A stretch of DNA of 55,248 bases from Mycobacterium sp. (GTDB taxonomy: Bacteria; Actinomycetota; Actinomycetes; Mycobacteriales; Mycobacteriaceae), in NCBI RefSeq assembly GCF_019247615.1, contig NZ_JAFBAT010000007.1, positions 1 to 55,248 on the forward strand. Direction: 5' to 3'. Shown piece by piece: positions 1-9,864 of the stretch. How positions within the stretch are numbered: position 1 is the first letter of the stretch; each line of letters begins with the position of its first letter. The notes beneath the pieces were generated by a model. That model was given only the letters and a program-made list of their open reading frames with translations, searched no databases and was not told the origin of the DNA. A program made the position numbers and the translations under genes.

Positions 1-387
1 AAGGTGCCGGCCCGGTTGGCCGGCATCGAGGACTCCGATCTGAGCGGCCAGGTCGGCGCGGTGTCGTCGCTGGCATGGCTCAGCGCGCCGGGTTCGGAGT
101 TCCGCCCGTCGGTGTCACTGGAGGTCCGGCTGGGCCCGGGCATGAACCACACCGTCGTGGTCGAGCTCGACACGTCGGGCACCATCGACGTCGCCGCGGA
201 ACGCCGCCGCCTGGAAAAGGATCTGGCCGCGGCCCAGAAGGAGTTGGCGTCGACGGCTGCCAAACTGAACAACGCTGACTTCGTGGCCAAGGCCCCGCAA
301 GACGTTGTCGGCAAGATCCGTGAGCGTCGGCGCGTCGCCCAGGAGGAACACGACCGGATCAGTGCGAGACTGGCCGGCCTGCAATGA
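1..387 (+). CDS. valS: Valyl-tRNA synthetase, C-terminal end (partial)
   Basis: The reading frame is open from the first base and ends in TGA at 385-387, so this is the 3' end of a gene that begins before the window. About 128 residues are visible. The last 65 or so form a charged, heptad-like helical segment (around [13 protein letters not shown] and [16 protein letters not shown]), matching the C-terminal coiled-coil tRNA-binding arm of bacterial ValRS. ValRS charges tRNA-Val in the cytoplasm. The assignment rests on this arm plus the position directly before folC, the usual mycobacterial order. The TGA overlaps the folC start as ATGA, implying coupled translation. Confidence 0.85.
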   Translation, partial: KVPARLAGIEDSDLSGQVGAVSSLAWLSAPGSEFRPSVSLEVRLGPGMNHTVVVELDTSGTIDVAAERRRLEKDLAAAQKELASTAAKLNNADFVAKAPQDVVGKIRERRRVAQEEHDRISARLAGLQ

Positions 388-1853
388 GTTCGGAGCCGCA
401 CGAGTGGGGACCGGCGACCGGCCCCGAAACCGCCCCGCCGCCCACGCCGGATGAGATCGCGTCGCTGCTGCAAGTCGAGCACCTATTGGACCAGCGCTGG
501 CCGGAGACCCGCATCGATCCCAGCCTCACCCGGATCAGCGCCCTGCTGGACCTGCTGGGTTCACCGCAACTCGCATATCCGTCGATCCACGTCGCGGGCA
601 CCAATGGGAAGACGTCGGTGGCCCGGATGGTCGACGCGCTGGTGACCGCGCTGCACCGGCGGACCGGCAGAACCACCAGTCCGCACCTGCAGTCGGCGGT
701 CGAACGGATCGCGGTCGACGGTCGACCGATCAGTCCCGCGCGGTATGTGGCGACGTACCGGGAGATCGAGCCGTACGTGCAACTGATCGACGAGCAGTCG
801 GAGTCCGGCGCTTTCGGGGAGCAGGGCCCGCGAATGAGCAAGTTCGAGGTGCTCACCGCGATGGCGTTCGCCGCGTTCGCCGACGCGCCCGTCGACGTCG
901 CGGTCGTCGAGGTCGGGATGGGTGGTCGCTGGGATGCCACCAACGTGATCGACGCGCCGGTGGCGGTCATCACGCCGATCGCCCTCGATCACCTCGACTA
1001 CCTCGGCGACGACATCGCCGGAATCGCCACAGAGAAGGCCGGCATCATCCGCAAGGCGGCCGGGGGTGCACCGGAGACCGTTGCGGTCATCGCGCGTCAG
1101 GTGCCGGAGGCGATGGAAGTGCTGTTGGCCCAAGCCGTGCGCGCCGATGCCGCGGTCGCGCGCGAGGGTTCGGAGTTCGCAGTCCTGGGCCGTCAGGTCG
1201 CGATCGGCGGACAAATGCTGCAGCTGCAAGGTCTGGGCGGGGTGTACTCCGACGTTTACTTGCCGCTGCACGGCGAGCACCAGGCGCACAACGCGGTGGT
1301 GGCGCTGGCCGCCGTGGAGGCCTTTTTCGGCGCCGGAGCCCGGCGCCAGCTTGACGTCGAGGCGGTCCGGGCCGGTTTCGCCGCCGTCACCAGCCCCGGC
1401 CGGCTGGAGCGCATGCGCAGCTCACCAACGGTGTTCATCGATGCCGCCCACAATCCGGCCGGCGCCGCCGCCCTGGCGCAGGCGCTGGCCGCCGAGTTCG
1501 ACTTCCGACATCTGGTCGGCATTCTCAGTGTGCTGGCCGACAAGGACGTGGACGGCATCCTTGCCGCGCTGGAGCCGGTGTTCGATGCCGTCGTCGTGAC
1601 TCACAATGGCTCGCCGCGGGCGCTCGACGTGGAGTCGCTGGCGCTGGCGGCGCGTGAGCGCTTCGGACCCGATCGGGTGACCACCGCGGAAAACCTGCGC
1701 GACGCCATCGACGTCGCCACCGCGCTGGTCGACGAGGCCGCCACCCGCGGGGAGGCGCAGGGCGAGTCCCTCTCCGGTATGGGGATCGTCATCACCGGCT
1801 CGGTGGTCACCGCCGGGGCCGCGCGCACCCTGTTCGGTCGTGATCCGGAATGA
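384..1853 (+). CDS. folC: Folylpolyglutamate / dihydrofolate synthase
   Basis: A Mur-ligase-fold enzyme of 489 residues that adds glutamate to dihydropteroate and to reduced folates in an ATP-dependent cytoplasmic reaction. The P-loop AGTNGKTS lies at residues 71-78, followed by the folate-loop signature TTSPHL. The central GGRWDATN and the C-terminal DAAHNPAGA motif, which marks the start of the Mur-type C-terminal domain, are both present. The length fits mycobacterial FolC. The ATG at 384 overlaps the valS stop, and the stop at 1851-1853 overlaps the next start (ATGA), so valS, folC and the DUF4233 gene look co-transcribed. Confidence 0.95.
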   Translation: MSSEPHEWGPATGPETAPPPTPDEIASLLQVEHLLDQRWPETRIDPSLTRISALLDLLGSPQLAYPSIHVAGTNGKTSVARMVDALVTALHRRTGRTTSPHLQSAVERIAVDGRPISPARYVATYREIEPYVQLIDEQSESGAFGEQGPRMSKFEVLTAMAFAAFADAPVDVAVVEVGMGGRWDATNVIDAPVAVITPIALDHLDYLGDDIAGIATEKAGIIRKAAGGAPETVAVIARQVPEAMEVLLAQAVRADAAVAREGSEFAVLGRQVAIGGQMLQLQGLGGVYSDVYLPLHGEHQAHNAVVALAAVEAFFGAGARRQLDVEAVRAGFAAVTSPGRLERMRSSPTVFIDAAHNPAGAAALAQALAAEFDFRHLVGILSVLADKDVDGILAALEPVFDAVVVTHNGSPRALDVESLALAARERFGPDRVTTAENLRDAIDVATALVDEAATRGEAQGESLSGMGIVITGSVVTAGAARTLFGRDPE

Positions 1854-2218
1854 CGGACCGGAGTCCCAAATCGCCGGCGTCGGCGGGCGACCCCTGGCGG
1901 AGCTTCAGCGCGGTGATGGCCGCGACGCTGATCCTCGAGGCGATCGTGGTGCTGCTGGCGATACCGGTCGTCGGCGCGGTCGGTGGCGGCCTGACCGGCC
2001 CATCGCTGGCCTACCTGATCGGCCTCGCGCTGGTGCTGGTCCTGCTTACCGGGCTGCAACGCCGATCCTGGGCGATCTGGGTGAATCTGGTTGTCCAAGT
2101 GGCGCTTCTCGCCGGTTTCGCGGTCTATCCCGGTGTGGGTTTCCTCGGCGTGCTGTTTACCGGGCTGTGGGCCCTGCTCGCCTATTTCCGCTCCGAGGTC
2201 CGGCGCCGTCAGCAGTAG
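1850..2218 (+). CDS. DUF4233-type small membrane protein
   Basis: A 122-residue protein with about four hydrophobic segments (roughly residues 22-45, 50-67, 73-90 and 95-112) and an Arg-rich cytoplasmic tail. It starts on the ATGA overlap with folC. A small membrane protein of unknown role (DUF4233) sits between folC and ndk in mycobacteria, and size, topology and position agree. No catalytic motif is visible. The coupling to folC suggests co-expression, not a shared reaction. Confidence 0.75.
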   Translation: MTDRSPKSPASAGDPWRSFSAVMAATLILEAIVVLLAIPVVGAVGGGLTGPSLAYLIGLALVLVLLTGLQRRSWAIWVNLVVQVALLAGFAVYPGVGFLGVLFTGLWALLAYFRSEVRRRQQ

Positions 2219-2260
2219 ACCACCGGGCCGAGCGGCGAATCGTTCTGTACGCTGTGCGCC

Positions 2261-2671
2261 GTGACCGAACGGACCCTGGTACTGATCAAGCCGGACGCCG
2301 TCGAGCGGCACCTGATCGGCGAAATCATTGCCCGCGTCGAACGAAAAGGCCTCACCATCGCTGCGCTGGAGTTCCGCCAGGTCAGCGAGCAGCTGGGCCG
2401 CCAGCATTACGCCGAACACGAGGGCAAGCCATTTTTCGGCTCATTGCTGGAATTCATCACCTCCGGGCCGGTCGTCGCGGCGATCGTCGAGGGCCCGCGC
2501 GCGGTGGCGGCATTTCGGCAGGTCGCCGGCGGCACCGACCCGGTGGAGAAGGCCGCGCCGGGCACGATTCGGGGCGATTTCGGCCTGGAGACGCAGTTCA
2601 ACCTGGTGCATGGGTCGGATTCGGCCGACTCCGCGAAGCGCGAGATCGCGCTGTGGTTTCCCGGCGCTTAG
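2261..2671 (+). CDS. ndk: Nucleoside diphosphate kinase
   Basis: A 136-residue NDK that transfers phosphate from ATP to other (d)NDPs through a phosphohistidine. The N-terminal [10 protein letters not shown] and the active-site NLVHGSDS are intact, and the phospho-acceptor is His117, the same position as in M. tuberculosis Ndk. The start is GTG at 2261; its 42-nt separation from the DUF4233 gene contains no strong Shine-Dalgarno sequence. It lies between folC-DUF4233 and rne as in other mycobacteria. Confidence 0.96.
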   Translation: MTERTLVLIKPDAVERHLIGEIIARVERKGLTIAALEFRQVSEQLGRQHYAEHEGKPFFGSLLEFITSGPVVAAIVEGPRAVAAFRQVAGGTDPVEKAAPGTIRGDFGLETQFNLVHGSDSADSAKREIALWFPGA

Positions 2672-3011
2672 CACAGCCGGCATAGCCGCCGTAGGGGGGA
2701 CCTGAGGGGGTTTGCTCAAGCGCCTTGGTCGGGGGCGGGTGAGCTCGCCGATCGATGTGGGATACTGACAGCGGGTGAACGTCGCCGGACCGGCGTCAGA
2801 CACCCGAATGAAGACTTAGGCAAGCGCGACCATCGCCATTCCGCGGTGTTGCGCCGCATGTCAGGCCGTCATTCAGCATGGCACCGAGCTAGTTCGGACC
2901 GAGCCGCTCGGGGCGAGACCATCACAACGCTCGGGAGAAGTGACCCGGGTCCATACGAAGCCCTCGCGTGGCCGCGTCGAGACGACGCGCCCGAGGGCTA
3001 AAGGAGAATAC
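2672..3011 (+). other. Long ndk-rne intergenic region / rne leader
   Basis: No gene is visible in these 340 bases. A perfect 13-base palindrome, CGCCGG-A-CCGGCG, lies at 2783-2795, downstream of a GATACT hexamer (2761-2766) that could be a -10 element without a clear -35. If transcription starts near 2773, the rne leader would be about 240 nt. RNase E mRNAs in other bacteria have long leaders that the enzyme itself cleaves, so an autoregulatory leader is plausible but inferred. Confidence 0.4.
3001..3006 (+). promoter_or_regulatory. Shine-Dalgarno site that fixes the rne start
   Basis: AAGGAG lies five bases before a GTG at 3012. The longer in-frame alternative start at 2940 has only a GGGAG placed about two bases away, too close for normal initiation. 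The M. tuberculosis protein, as I remember it, also begins with an equivalent of VVDGAPP, so 3012 is preferred. Confidence 0.7.
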
Positions 3012-5843
3012 GTGGTAGACGGTGCACCGCCCACAGAATCAGCACAGGGGCCGAACCGGGACGAGGACCTCCCTGACCGGTTGAGGGTCCATCAGCTGGC
3101 GCGAGCGCTGGGCACCACCAACAAAGAGGTGGTCGAGGCGCTCATGGCACTGGACGGGCAGGCCCGCAGTGTGCATTCCGGGGTAGACCGCGAGGATGCG
3201 CTGCGGGTACGTGACCTGCTCTTCGCCAAACCCCTGCCGAACATCCCCGGCTTCAGCAGCGCGCCCGCCGCCCAGCAACCGCTGATGCTGCCGACCTCGA
3301 GCGAGCGGCCGCATTACATGCCGCTGTTCGTCGCGCCGCAGCCCGTCGAGACCGTTGAGGACGACACCGATTCGGATGATTCGGCCGCCGAGCTTGACGA
3401 ATCGGACACCGACGGAGACGAGCATGCCGATCGGCCGGCCGGCAAACGACGCCGTCGTGGCCGTCGGGGCCGCGGCCGCGGCCGTGGGGACCAAGCCGGA
3501 TCCGACGGGCAAGGGGCCGGTGACGACGGCGACGCCGATGCCGAGGACTTGGACGGCCACGACTCCGACGAGTCCGACGACTCCGAGGGCGGTGACGACG
3601 AGAACGGTTCGGCAGACGCGGCCAGTCGGCGTCGCCGCAGGCGCCGGCGGCGGAAGTCCGGCGCGGCCGAGGACAACGAAGACGGTCCGGCGCCCGACGA
3701 TCCGCCGAACACGGTCGTGCACGAGCGGGCACCCCGCAGTGGTAAGGACGGCGGCGCCGACGATGCCGGTAATGCCGCGAACACCGAGATCAAGGGCATC
3801 GACGGCTCCACCCGGCTGGAGGCCAAGCGGCAACGCCGCCGCGATGGGCGCGACGCCGGCCGGCGCCGTCCACCTGTGCTGACCGAGGCCGAGTTCTTGG
3901 CGCGCCGCGAGGCCGTCGAACGGGTGATGGTGGTGCGCGACCGGGTCCGCGAAGAGCCCCCGCACCCCGGCGCGCGGTACACGCAGATCGCGGTGCTGGA
4001 AGACGGCATCGTCGTCGAGCATTTCGTGACCTCGGCGTCGTCCGCCTCCCTGGTGGGCAACATCTACCTCGGCATCGTCCAGAACGTGTTGCCCTCGATG
4101 GAGGCAGCGTTCGTCGACATCGGACGGGGCCGCAACGGCGTGCTGTACGCCGGAGAGGTCAATTGGGAAGCTGCCGGCCTGGGCGGCTCCGACCGCAAGA
4201 TTGAGCAGGCCCTCAAACCCGGCGACTACGTGGTGGTCCAGGTCAGCAAGGATCCGGTCGGGCACAAGGGCGCGCGGCTGACCACGCAGGTGTCCCTGGC
4301 GGGTCGCTACCTGGTGTATGTGCCCGGCGCGTCCTCGACGGGGATCAGCCGCAAGTTGCCCGACACCGAACGTCAGCGGCTCAAGGAGATCCTGCGCGAG
4401 GTTGTGCCGTCCGATGCCGGCGTGATCATCCGCACAGCGTCCGAGGGCGTCAAAGAGGACGACATCCGCAAGGACGTCACGCGCCTGCAGGAGCGCTGGC
4501 AGCAAATCGAGGCCAAGGCAACCGAGACCAAGGAGAAGGCAGCCGGCGCCGCGGTGGCGCTCTACGAAGAGCCGGACGTGTTGGTCAAGGTCATTCGCGA
4601 CCTGTTCAACGAGGACTTCGCGGGCCTCATCGTGTCCGGCGACGACGCCTGGAACACCATCAACGAGTACGTCAATTCCGTTGCCCCCGAACTAGTTTCG
4701 AAGCTCAGCAAATACGAGCCGGCCGGGGGCCCGGATGGGGCTGCCGGCCCGGATGTATTTGCGGTGCACCGCATCGACGAGCAGCTCGCCAAGGCGATGG
4801 AGCGCAAGGTGTGGTTGCCGTCGGGCGGCACGCTGGTGATCGACCGGACCGAGGCGATGACGGTCGTCGACGTCAACACCGGCAAGTTCACCGGTTCCGG
4901 GGGAAACCTGGAGCAGACGGTCACCAAGAACAACCTCGAGGCGGCCGAGGAGATTGTGCGCCAGCTGCGGCTGCGCGACGTCGGCGGGATCGTGGTGATC
5001 GACTTCATCGACATGGTGCTGGAGTCCAACCGCGATTTGGTGTTGCGTCGGCTGACCGAGGCGTTGGCCCGCGACCGCACGCGCCATCAGGTGTCCGAGG
5101 TGACGTCCCTGGGCTTGGTCCAGCTGACCCGCAAGCGGTTGGGGACCGGGTTGATCGAGGCGTTCTCGACATCGTGTCCCAACTGCGGGGGCCGCGGCAT
5201 CCTGCTGCACGCCGATCCCGTCGACTCGGCTCCGGCGAACGGACGCAAGTCCGACTCCGGTGGTCGCCGAGGCAGGCGATCGAAGAAGAAGGGGTCCGAC
5301 GAGTCCGGCGACAAGGGCATTGTGGCCAAGGTGCCTGCGCATGCCCCCGGCGAGCACCCGATGTTCAAGGCCATGGCCGCAGGGGCGGCGGGCTCCGCCG
5401 GGGCGGCCGGCGCGCAAGGCGGCGCCGACACGCAATCGGATGAGTCCGATGAAGAATCCGCCCCGACCTTGGACGAGACCTTGGTCGAGTCTCAGGAACA
5501 GGCGGCCGTTGCACCTGCGGTCGACGAGCAGGAGGACTTCGAGGACACCGAAGACGACACCGAAGACGAAGCCGACGAGGACACCGAAGACGACACCGAA
5601 GACGATGAGGAAGAGCTCGACGATGACGACGACCTCGACGATGAAGACCTCGAGGACGACGATGATCTCGATCTCGACGATGACGATCTGGATGTCGAGG
5701 ATTCCGACCCGGAGCCCGACGACTCGGCGGCCGAGACCGGCGACGATGTCGCGATTGCGGTCGACGGCAGCTCACCGTTCGCGCGTCCGCGCCGCCGGCG
5801 CGCGGCCGGCAGGCCGGCTGGTCCCCCTATCCACACGGACTGA
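3012..5843 (+). CDS. rne: Ribonuclease E
   Basis: A 943-residue RNase E/G endonuclease that initiates mRNA decay and rRNA maturation. Order: an N-terminal arm with acidic and Arg-rich tracts (about residues 90-300), an S1 domain (about 315-450), then the catalytic core. The metal-binding Asp620 sits in VVDVNTGK and Asp664 in VVIDFIDM. The zinc-link cysteines are Cys722 and Cys725 in CPNCGGRG. The C-terminal arm from about residue 740 is disordered, first Lys/Gly/Ala-rich and then almost purely Asp/Glu, ending in an Arg-rich patch. Arms on both sides of the core are typical of mycobacterial RNase E, unlike the E. coli enzyme. The start at GTG 3012 is chosen for its ribosome-binding site; 2940 would add 24 residues. 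Confidence 0.95.
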   Translation: MVDGAPPTESAQGPNRDEDLPDRLRVHQLARALGTTNKEVVEALMALDGQARSVHSGVDREDALRVRDLLFAKPLPNIPGFSSAPAAQQPLMLPTSSERPHYMPLFVAPQPVETVEDDTDSDDSAAELDESDTDGDEHADRPAGKRRRRGRRGRGRGRGDQAGSDGQGAGDDGDADAEDLDGHDSDESDDSEGGDDENGSADAASRRRRRRRRRKSGAAEDNEDGPAPDDPPNTVVHERAPRSGKDGGADDAGNAANTEIKGIDGSTRLEAKRQRRRDGRDAGRRRPPVLTEAEFLARREAVERVMVVRDRVREEPPHPGARYTQIAVLEDGIVVEHFVTSASSASLVGNIYLGIVQNVLPSMEAAFVDIGRGRNGVLYAGEVNWEAAGLGGSDRKIEQALKPGDYVVVQVSKDPVGHKGARLTTQVSLAGRYLVYVPGASSTGISRKLPDTERQRLKEILREVVPSDAGVIIRTASEGVKEDDIRKDVTRLQERWQQIEAKATETKEKAAGAAVALYEEPDVLVKVIRDLFNEDFAGLIVSGDDAWNTINEYVNSVAPELVSKLSKYEPAGGPDGAAGPDVFAVHRIDEQLAKAMERKVWLPSGGTLVIDRTEAMTVVDVNTGKFTGSGGNLEQTVTKNNLEAAEEIVRQLRLRDVGGIVVIDFIDMVLESNRDLVLRRLTEALARDRTRHQVSEVTSLGLVQLTRKRLGTGLIEAFSTSCPNCGGRGILLHADPVDSAPANGRKSDSGGRRGRRSKKKGSDESGDKGIVAKVPAHAPGEHPMFKAMAAGAAGSAGAAGAQGGADTQSDESDEESAPTLDETLVESQEQAAVAPAVDEQEDFEDTEDDTEDEADEDTEDDTEDDEEELDDDDDLDDEDLEDDDDLDLDDDDLDVEDSDPEPDDSAAETGDDVAIAVDGSSPFARPRRRRAAGRPAGPPIHTD
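5541..5605 (+). repeat. Direct repeat in the acidic tail of rne
   Basis: Two identical 29-base copies lie at 5541-5569 and 5577-5605 (period 36) and encode the EDTEDDTED acidic block twice. The period is a multiple of three, so slippage here would change the acidic tail length without breaking the frame. Confidence 0.8.
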
Positions 5844-5859
5844 CTTTCTACGGCACGCT

Positions 5860-5883
5860 GGCAGTCTCCCGGGCAGTCTCCCG
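5860..5883 (+). repeat. 12-bp tandem duplication before the rplU promoter
   Basis: GGCAGTCTCCCG occurs twice head to tail at 5860-5871 and 5872-5883, ending six bases before the proposed -35 element of rplU. Confidence 0.8.
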
Positions 5884-5889
5884 CGCGGT

Positions 5890-5919
5890 TTGACCCTTTA
5901 GCCGCTGGTCACGTACCCT
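5890..5919 (+). promoter_or_regulatory. Predicted housekeeping promoter of rplU-rpmA
   Basis: TTGACC at 5890-5895, an 18-base spacer, then TACCCT at 5914-5919, which fits the mycobacterial SigA -10 pattern TANNNT with a near-consensus -35. It gives a leader of about 160 nt before rplU. It lies just downstream of rne, so the ribosomal protein genes can be expressed independently of it. Confidence 0.6.
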
Positions 5920-6085
5920 TGGACAGTTGTCGTCAGGCTGGCTCTCGGTCGGCGATGAGCGGGGCTGCAGGGCTCAGGTTTCGCCCGGGGCGGACCCGCA
6001 CCCAGACCCACCACGCAGAAGCCGGTGGTACGCGCGCGAGGCGCCGCACCGGCCGGCAGAACGAGAAGAAAGAGCAGGAGCAACG

Positions 6086-6397
6086 ATGGCGACCTACGCA
6101 ATCGTCGAGACTGGCGGCAAGCAGTACAAGGTCGCCGTCGGAGACGTGGTCAAGGTCGAGAAGCTCGAATCCGAGCCGGGGACGAGCGTGTCGTTGCCGG
6201 TCGCCCTGGTCGTCGACGGTGCCACCGTCACCACCGATGCGGCCGCGCTGGCCAGTGTTGCGGTGACCGGTGAGGTCCTCGAGCACACCAAAGGCCCCAA
6301 AATCCGTATCCACAAGTTCAAGAACAAGACCGGCTACCACAAGCGTCAGGGCCACCGTCAGCAGCTGACGGTCCTGAAGGTCACCGGGATCACGTAA
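6086..6397 (+). CDS. rplU: Ribosomal protein bL21
   Basis: A 103-residue large-subunit protein that binds 23S rRNA. It opens with [16 protein letters not shown] and ends with the basic [14 protein letters not shown] signature of L21. The frame is open upstream to a TTG at 5927, but the ATG at 6086 has a GGAG site six bases before it and gives the family length. It forms an operon with rpmA 16 bases downstream. Confidence 0.97.
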   Translation: MATYAIVETGGKQYKVAVGDVVKVEKLESEPGTSVSLPVALVVDGATVTTDAAALASVAVTGEVLEHTKGPKIRIHKFKNKTGYHKRQGHRQQLTVLKVTGIT

Positions 6398-6413
6398 CGG
6401 AGGACCACCACAC

Positions 6414-6680
6414 ATGGCACACAAGAAGGGCGCTTCCAGCTCGCGCAACGGTCGCGACTCCGCCGCGCAGCGGCTGGGCGTGAAGCGGTTCGGTGGCCAG
6501 GTCGTCAAGGCCGGCGAAATCCTGATCCGCCAGCGCGGCACAAAGTTCCATCCCGGCGCCGGCGTTGGGCGCGGCGGCGACGACACCTTGTTCGCCAAGG
6601 AAGCCGGAGCCGTCGAGTTCGGCGTCAAGCGGGGACGCAAAACCGTGAGCATCGTCGCGGCCGGTCAGTCCGCCGACTGA
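6414..6680 (+). CDS. rpmA: Ribosomal protein bL27
   Basis: An 88-residue L27 with the canonical N-terminus [16 protein letters not shown], the tail that reaches toward the peptidyl-transferase centre, and the core KRFGGQ and GTKFHPG motifs. There is no N-terminal extension of the kind processed in Firmicutes. GGAGG lies about six bases before the ATG. The order rplU-rpmA-obgE is conserved in bacteria. Confidence 0.97.
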   Translation: MAHKKGASSSRNGRDSAAQRLGVKRFGGQVVKAGEILIRQRGTKFHPGAGVGRGGDDTLFAKEAGAVEFGVKRGRKTVSIVAAGQSAD

Positions 6681-6722
6681 GCTCGCCGATGCGCGGGCCG
6701 CATCGTCGCGGGAGGACCCTCG

Positions 6723-8165
6723 ATGCCTCGGTTTGTCGATCGCGTCGTCATCCATGCTCGGGCGGGCTCGGGCGGTAACGGCTGCGCGTCGGTCCACCGC
6801 GAGAAATTCAAGCCGCTTGGCGGCCCGGACGGTGGCAACGGCGGCCGCGGCGGGAGCGTCGTCCTGGTGGTCGACCCGCAGGTCCACACCCTCCTCGACT
6901 TGCACTTCCACCCGAACATCACCGCGCCGTCGGGCAAACAGGGCATGGGCAACAACCGCGACGGCGCCGCGGGCGCAGATCTGGAAGTCAAGGTGCCCGA
7001 CGGCACCGTCGTACTGGACGAAAACGGGCGCCTGCTGGCCGATCTGGTCGGCACGGGAACGCGTTTCGAAGCCGCCGCCGGCGGTCGCGGCGGCCTGGGC
7101 AACGCCGCACTGGCATCGCGTGCCCGCAAGGCTCCCGGCTTTGCGTTGCTCGGCGAGCGGGGCCAATCCCGCGACCTGACGCTGGAACTCAAGACCGTCG
7201 CCGACGTCGGCCTGATCGGCTTCCCGTCGGCCGGGAAATCGTCACTGGTGTCTGCCATTTCGGCCGCCAAACCCAAGATCGCCGACTATCCGTTCACCAC
7301 ACTGGTTCCCAATCTCGGTGTGGTATCGGCGGGTGAGCACACGTTCACCGTCGCCGATGTGCCCGGCCTGATCCCGGGAGCCTCAGCGGGCCGCGGGCTG
7401 GGCTTGGATTTCCTCCGGCATATAGAGCGCTGCGCCGTACTGGCGCACGTCGTCGACTGTGCCACAGCGGAACCGGGGCGCGACCCGATTTCGGACATCG
7501 ACGCGCTGGAGGCCGAACTCGCCGCGTACCAGCCCACCCTGCAAGGCGATGCGGCCCTTGGCGACCTTGCTGAGCGGCCACGGGCCGTGGTGCTCAACAA
7601 GATCGACGTGCCGGAGGCCCGCGAACTCGCCGAATTCGTCCGTGACGACATCGCGCAGCGTGGCTGGCCGGTGTTCCTCGTGTCGACCGTCACCCGGGAA
7701 GGATTGCAGCCGTTGATCTTTGGCCTCTGGCAGCTGATCTGCGACTACAACGCGGCACGGCCGCAGGTGGTGCCCCGGCGGCCGGTGCTTCGCCCTGTTC
7801 CGGTCGACGACAGCGGCTTCACCGTCGAGCCGGACGGACACGGCGGCTTTGTCGTCACCGGCGCCCGGCCCGAGCGCTGGGTCGGCCAGACCAATTTCGA
7901 CAACGACGAAGCGGTGGGTTACCTTGCCGACCGCTTGGCGCGACTCGGTGTCGAGGAGGAACTGCTGAAGCTCGGCGCGAAACCGGGCTGCGCCGTGACC
8001 ATCGGGGAAATGACCTTCGATTGGGAGCCGCAAACGCCTGCGGGAGAACACGTTGCGTTGTCCGGCCGCGGCACCGACGCGCGTCTGGAACGCAGCGAAC
8101 GAATCGGGGCCGCCGAGCGCAAGGCCGCCAGGCGTCAGCGCCGCCAACACGGTGACGAAGAATGA
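6723..8165 (+). CDS. obgE: Obg-family GTPase
   Basis: A 480-residue ribosome-associated GTPase acting in 50S maturation and stress responses. The glycine-rich Obg fold covers about residues 1-158. The G domain follows, with G1 GFPSAGKSS at 166-174, G3 DVPG at 212-215, NKID as G4 and a VSTVT-type G5. The C-terminal OCT domain (about 350-430) and a basic Arg/Lys tail typical of the actinobacterial form complete it. The stop overlaps the proB start (ATGA), so the two genes are translationally coupled. Confidence 0.96.
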   Translation: MPRFVDRVVIHARAGSGGNGCASVHREKFKPLGGPDGGNGGRGGSVVLVVDPQVHTLLDLHFHPNITAPSGKQGMGNNRDGAAGADLEVKVPDGTVVLDENGRLLADLVGTGTRFEAAAGGRGGLGNAALASRARKAPGFALLGERGQSRDLTLELKTVADVGLIGFPSAGKSSLVSAISAAKPKIADYPFTTLVPNLGVVSAGEHTFTVADVPGLIPGASAGRGLGLDFLRHIERCAVLAHVVDCATAEPGRDPISDIDALEAELAAYQPTLQGDAALGDLAERPRAVVLNKIDVPEARELAEFVRDDIAQRGWPVFLVSTVTREGLQPLIFGLWQLICDYNAARPQVVPRRPVLRPVPVDDSGFTVEPDGHGGFVVTGARPERWVGQTNFDNDEAVGYLADRLARLGVEEELLKLGAKPGCAVTIGEMTFDWEPQTPAGEHVALSGRGTDARLERSERIGAAERKAARRQRRQHGDEE

Positions 8166-9265
8166 GCGCCCACCGCGAAGCCGTCCGAACCGCGCGCAGC
8201 CTCGTGGTCAAGGTTGGCACCAACGCGCTGACCACGCCGTCCGGCGAGTTCGACGCGGCTCGGCTCGCCGAACTGGCCGACACCATCGAGGCGCGCATGA
8301 AGGCGGGCACCGACGTTGTCGTCGTGTCTTCGGGTGCCATCGCCGCCGGCCTCGAGCCGCTCGGGTTGTCGCGTCGCCCAAAGGATTTGGCGACCAAACA
8401 GGCCGCGGCCAGCGTGGGGCAGGTTGCCCTGGTGAATGCGTGGAGTGCGGCGTTCGCCCGCTACGGTCGCACGGTCGGGCAGGTACTGCTGACCGCCCAT
8501 GACATCTCGCTGCGGGTCTCCCATACCAACGCCCAACGCACCCTTGACCGGCTGCGCGCGCTGCGCGCGGTAGCGATTGTCAACGAGAACGACACGGTGG
8601 CCACCAACGAAATCCGGTTCGGCGACAACGATCGGCTCTCCGCGCTGGTGGCCCACCTGGTGGGCGCGGAGGCCCTGGTGCTGCTGTCCGACATCGACGG
8701 GCTGTACGAGTCCGATCCACGAAAAACCAAGGGGGCGCGGTTTATCCCGGAGGTGTCTGGCCGGGAGGACCTGCGCGGGGTGGTCGCCGGCCCCGGCAGT
8801 GACCTGGGGACCGGCGGGATGGCGTCGAAAATGTCCTCGGCGCTGCTGGCCGCCGACGCGGGCGTGCCGGTGTTGTTGGCCGCCGCGGCGGATGCCGCGG
8901 CGGCGCTCAGCGACGCCTCGACCGGAACGGTGTTCGCCGCCCGGCCGGCTCGGATGTCGGCCCGCCGGTTCTGGGTGCGTTATGCCGCCGAGGCGGCCGG
9001 TTCGTTGACGCTCGACGAGGGCGCGGTGCGCGCGGTGGTGCGGCAACGCCGCTCGCTGCTGGCAGCGGGTATCACCGCGGTCGCGGGCCGCTTCTACGCC
9101 GGCGACGTCGTCGAGCTGCGCGGACCGGACGCGGCCATGGTGGCCCGCGGTGTGGTCGCCTACGACGCGACCGAACTCGCCACCATGATGGGCCGGTCGA
9201 CCTCAGAGCTGCCCGGTGAGCTGCGCCGGCCTGCGGTGCACGCCGACGACCTGGTTGCGGTGTAG
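8162..9265 (+). CDS. proB: Glutamate 5-kinase
   Basis: A 367-residue amino-acid kinase that makes gamma-glutamyl phosphate, the first step of proline synthesis. The N-terminal VVKVGTNAL phosphate-binding motif, VSSGAIAAG, and the [12 protein letters not shown] segment of the glutamate site are present. The last 90 residues or so form the PUA domain that usually carries feedback control by proline. Its partner proA is 16 kb downstream, not adjacent, as in other mycobacteria. It ends tail to tail with the next (-) gene with no spacer. Confidence 0.95.
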   Translation: MSAHREAVRTARSLVVKVGTNALTTPSGEFDAARLAELADTIEARMKAGTDVVVVSSGAIAAGLEPLGLSRRPKDLATKQAAASVGQVALVNAWSAAFARYGRTVGQVLLTAHDISLRVSHTNAQRTLDRLRALRAVAIVNENDTVATNEIRFGDNDRLSALVAHLVGAEALVLLSDIDGLYESDPRKTKGARFIPEVSGREDLRGVVAGPGSDLGTGGMASKMSSALLAADAGVPVLLAAAADAAAALSDASTGTVFAARPARMSARRFWVRYAAEAAGSLTLDEGAVRAVVRQRRSLLAAGITAVAGRFYAGDVVELRGPDAAMVARGVVAYDATELATMMGRSTSELPGELRRPAVHADDLVAV

Positions 9266-9685
9266 TCAGCTGAAGGGGTTGCTGTTGTCCTGCCACGCCG
9301 CCGATTCGGGGCGTGGCCCGTAGCGGCGGACGTAGTCCTCGTGCATCCACGCTTGCTTTTGCCGCTTGATGACATCGACCAGGTTCGGATCGAGGCCATG
9401 CTGCGCCAGCCGGTGCCGACGCCACACCTTGTTCAAGGCAAGCGAGATCAGCAGCGCCCAGATGTAGAGCGGCACCGTCATCTCGGCGTGCACATACAGC
9501 GAAGCGGGCAGCAACCAAAATGGTGCGAGCACGAACAGCGGTGGTATCGCCCACCGGATCATGTTCCGGCGCACGGCTCCTTGGCCCGCCAGGTCTTCGG
9601 CGACCCAGGCGCGCATCGAGTTGGGCAGGGACCGGCCGTACGAGTAGCCGATGCGCTGCCAGCGGTTGGGTGTCCTGCCGGTCAT
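9266..9685 (-). CDS. DUF5313-type small membrane protein
   Basis: A 139-residue protein with two hydrophobic helices (about residues 43-63 and 67-85), followed by a basic, Trp/Tyr-rich tail. The start is the ATG at 9685, preceded by AGGAG five bases away; the longer open frame reaching 9904 has no comparable site. This looks like the mycobacterial DUF5313 family of unknown function, a call from memory of the MTGRTPNRWQRIGY-like N-terminus. The stop codon begins at the base right after the proB stop. Confidence 0.6.
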   Translation of the reverse strand: MTGRTPNRWQRIGYSYGRSLPNSMRAWVAEDLAGQGAVRRNMIRWAIPPLFVLAPFWLLPASLYVHAEMTVPLYIWALLISLALNKVWRRHRLAQHGLDPNLVDVIKRQKQAWMHEDYVRRYGPRPESAAWQDNSNPFS

Positions 9686-9864
9686 GGTTGCTCCTGTGGC
9701 TGACGGTTTCAGGATAACGGTGCTTCGGCGGCAGGGCAGTTTCGCCTGATCCACCCCCGCCGGCTGACCGCAGCCAACGCTGTCGGCACTCACCGGCGAC
9801 ACCCACGTGGCCTTCGCCTCGTAACCGCGACGGATCGACCGCCGAGGTGGTCGGCAAGCGGCGA

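Noticed and set aside
3430..3500. GC-rich repetitive stretch in rne taken as a possible CRISPR or satellite
   Set aside because: It encodes the Arg/Gly-rich arm (RRGRRGRGRGR type) of RNase E; there are no spacers and no regular unit.
3039..4505. 488-codon open frame antisense to rne
   Set aside because: Compositional shadow of the charged rne arm; no domain seen.
5927..6085. N-terminal extension of L21
   Set aside because: Starts at TTG near the predicted transcription start, but L21 has a fixed length and a good ribosome-binding site precedes 6086.
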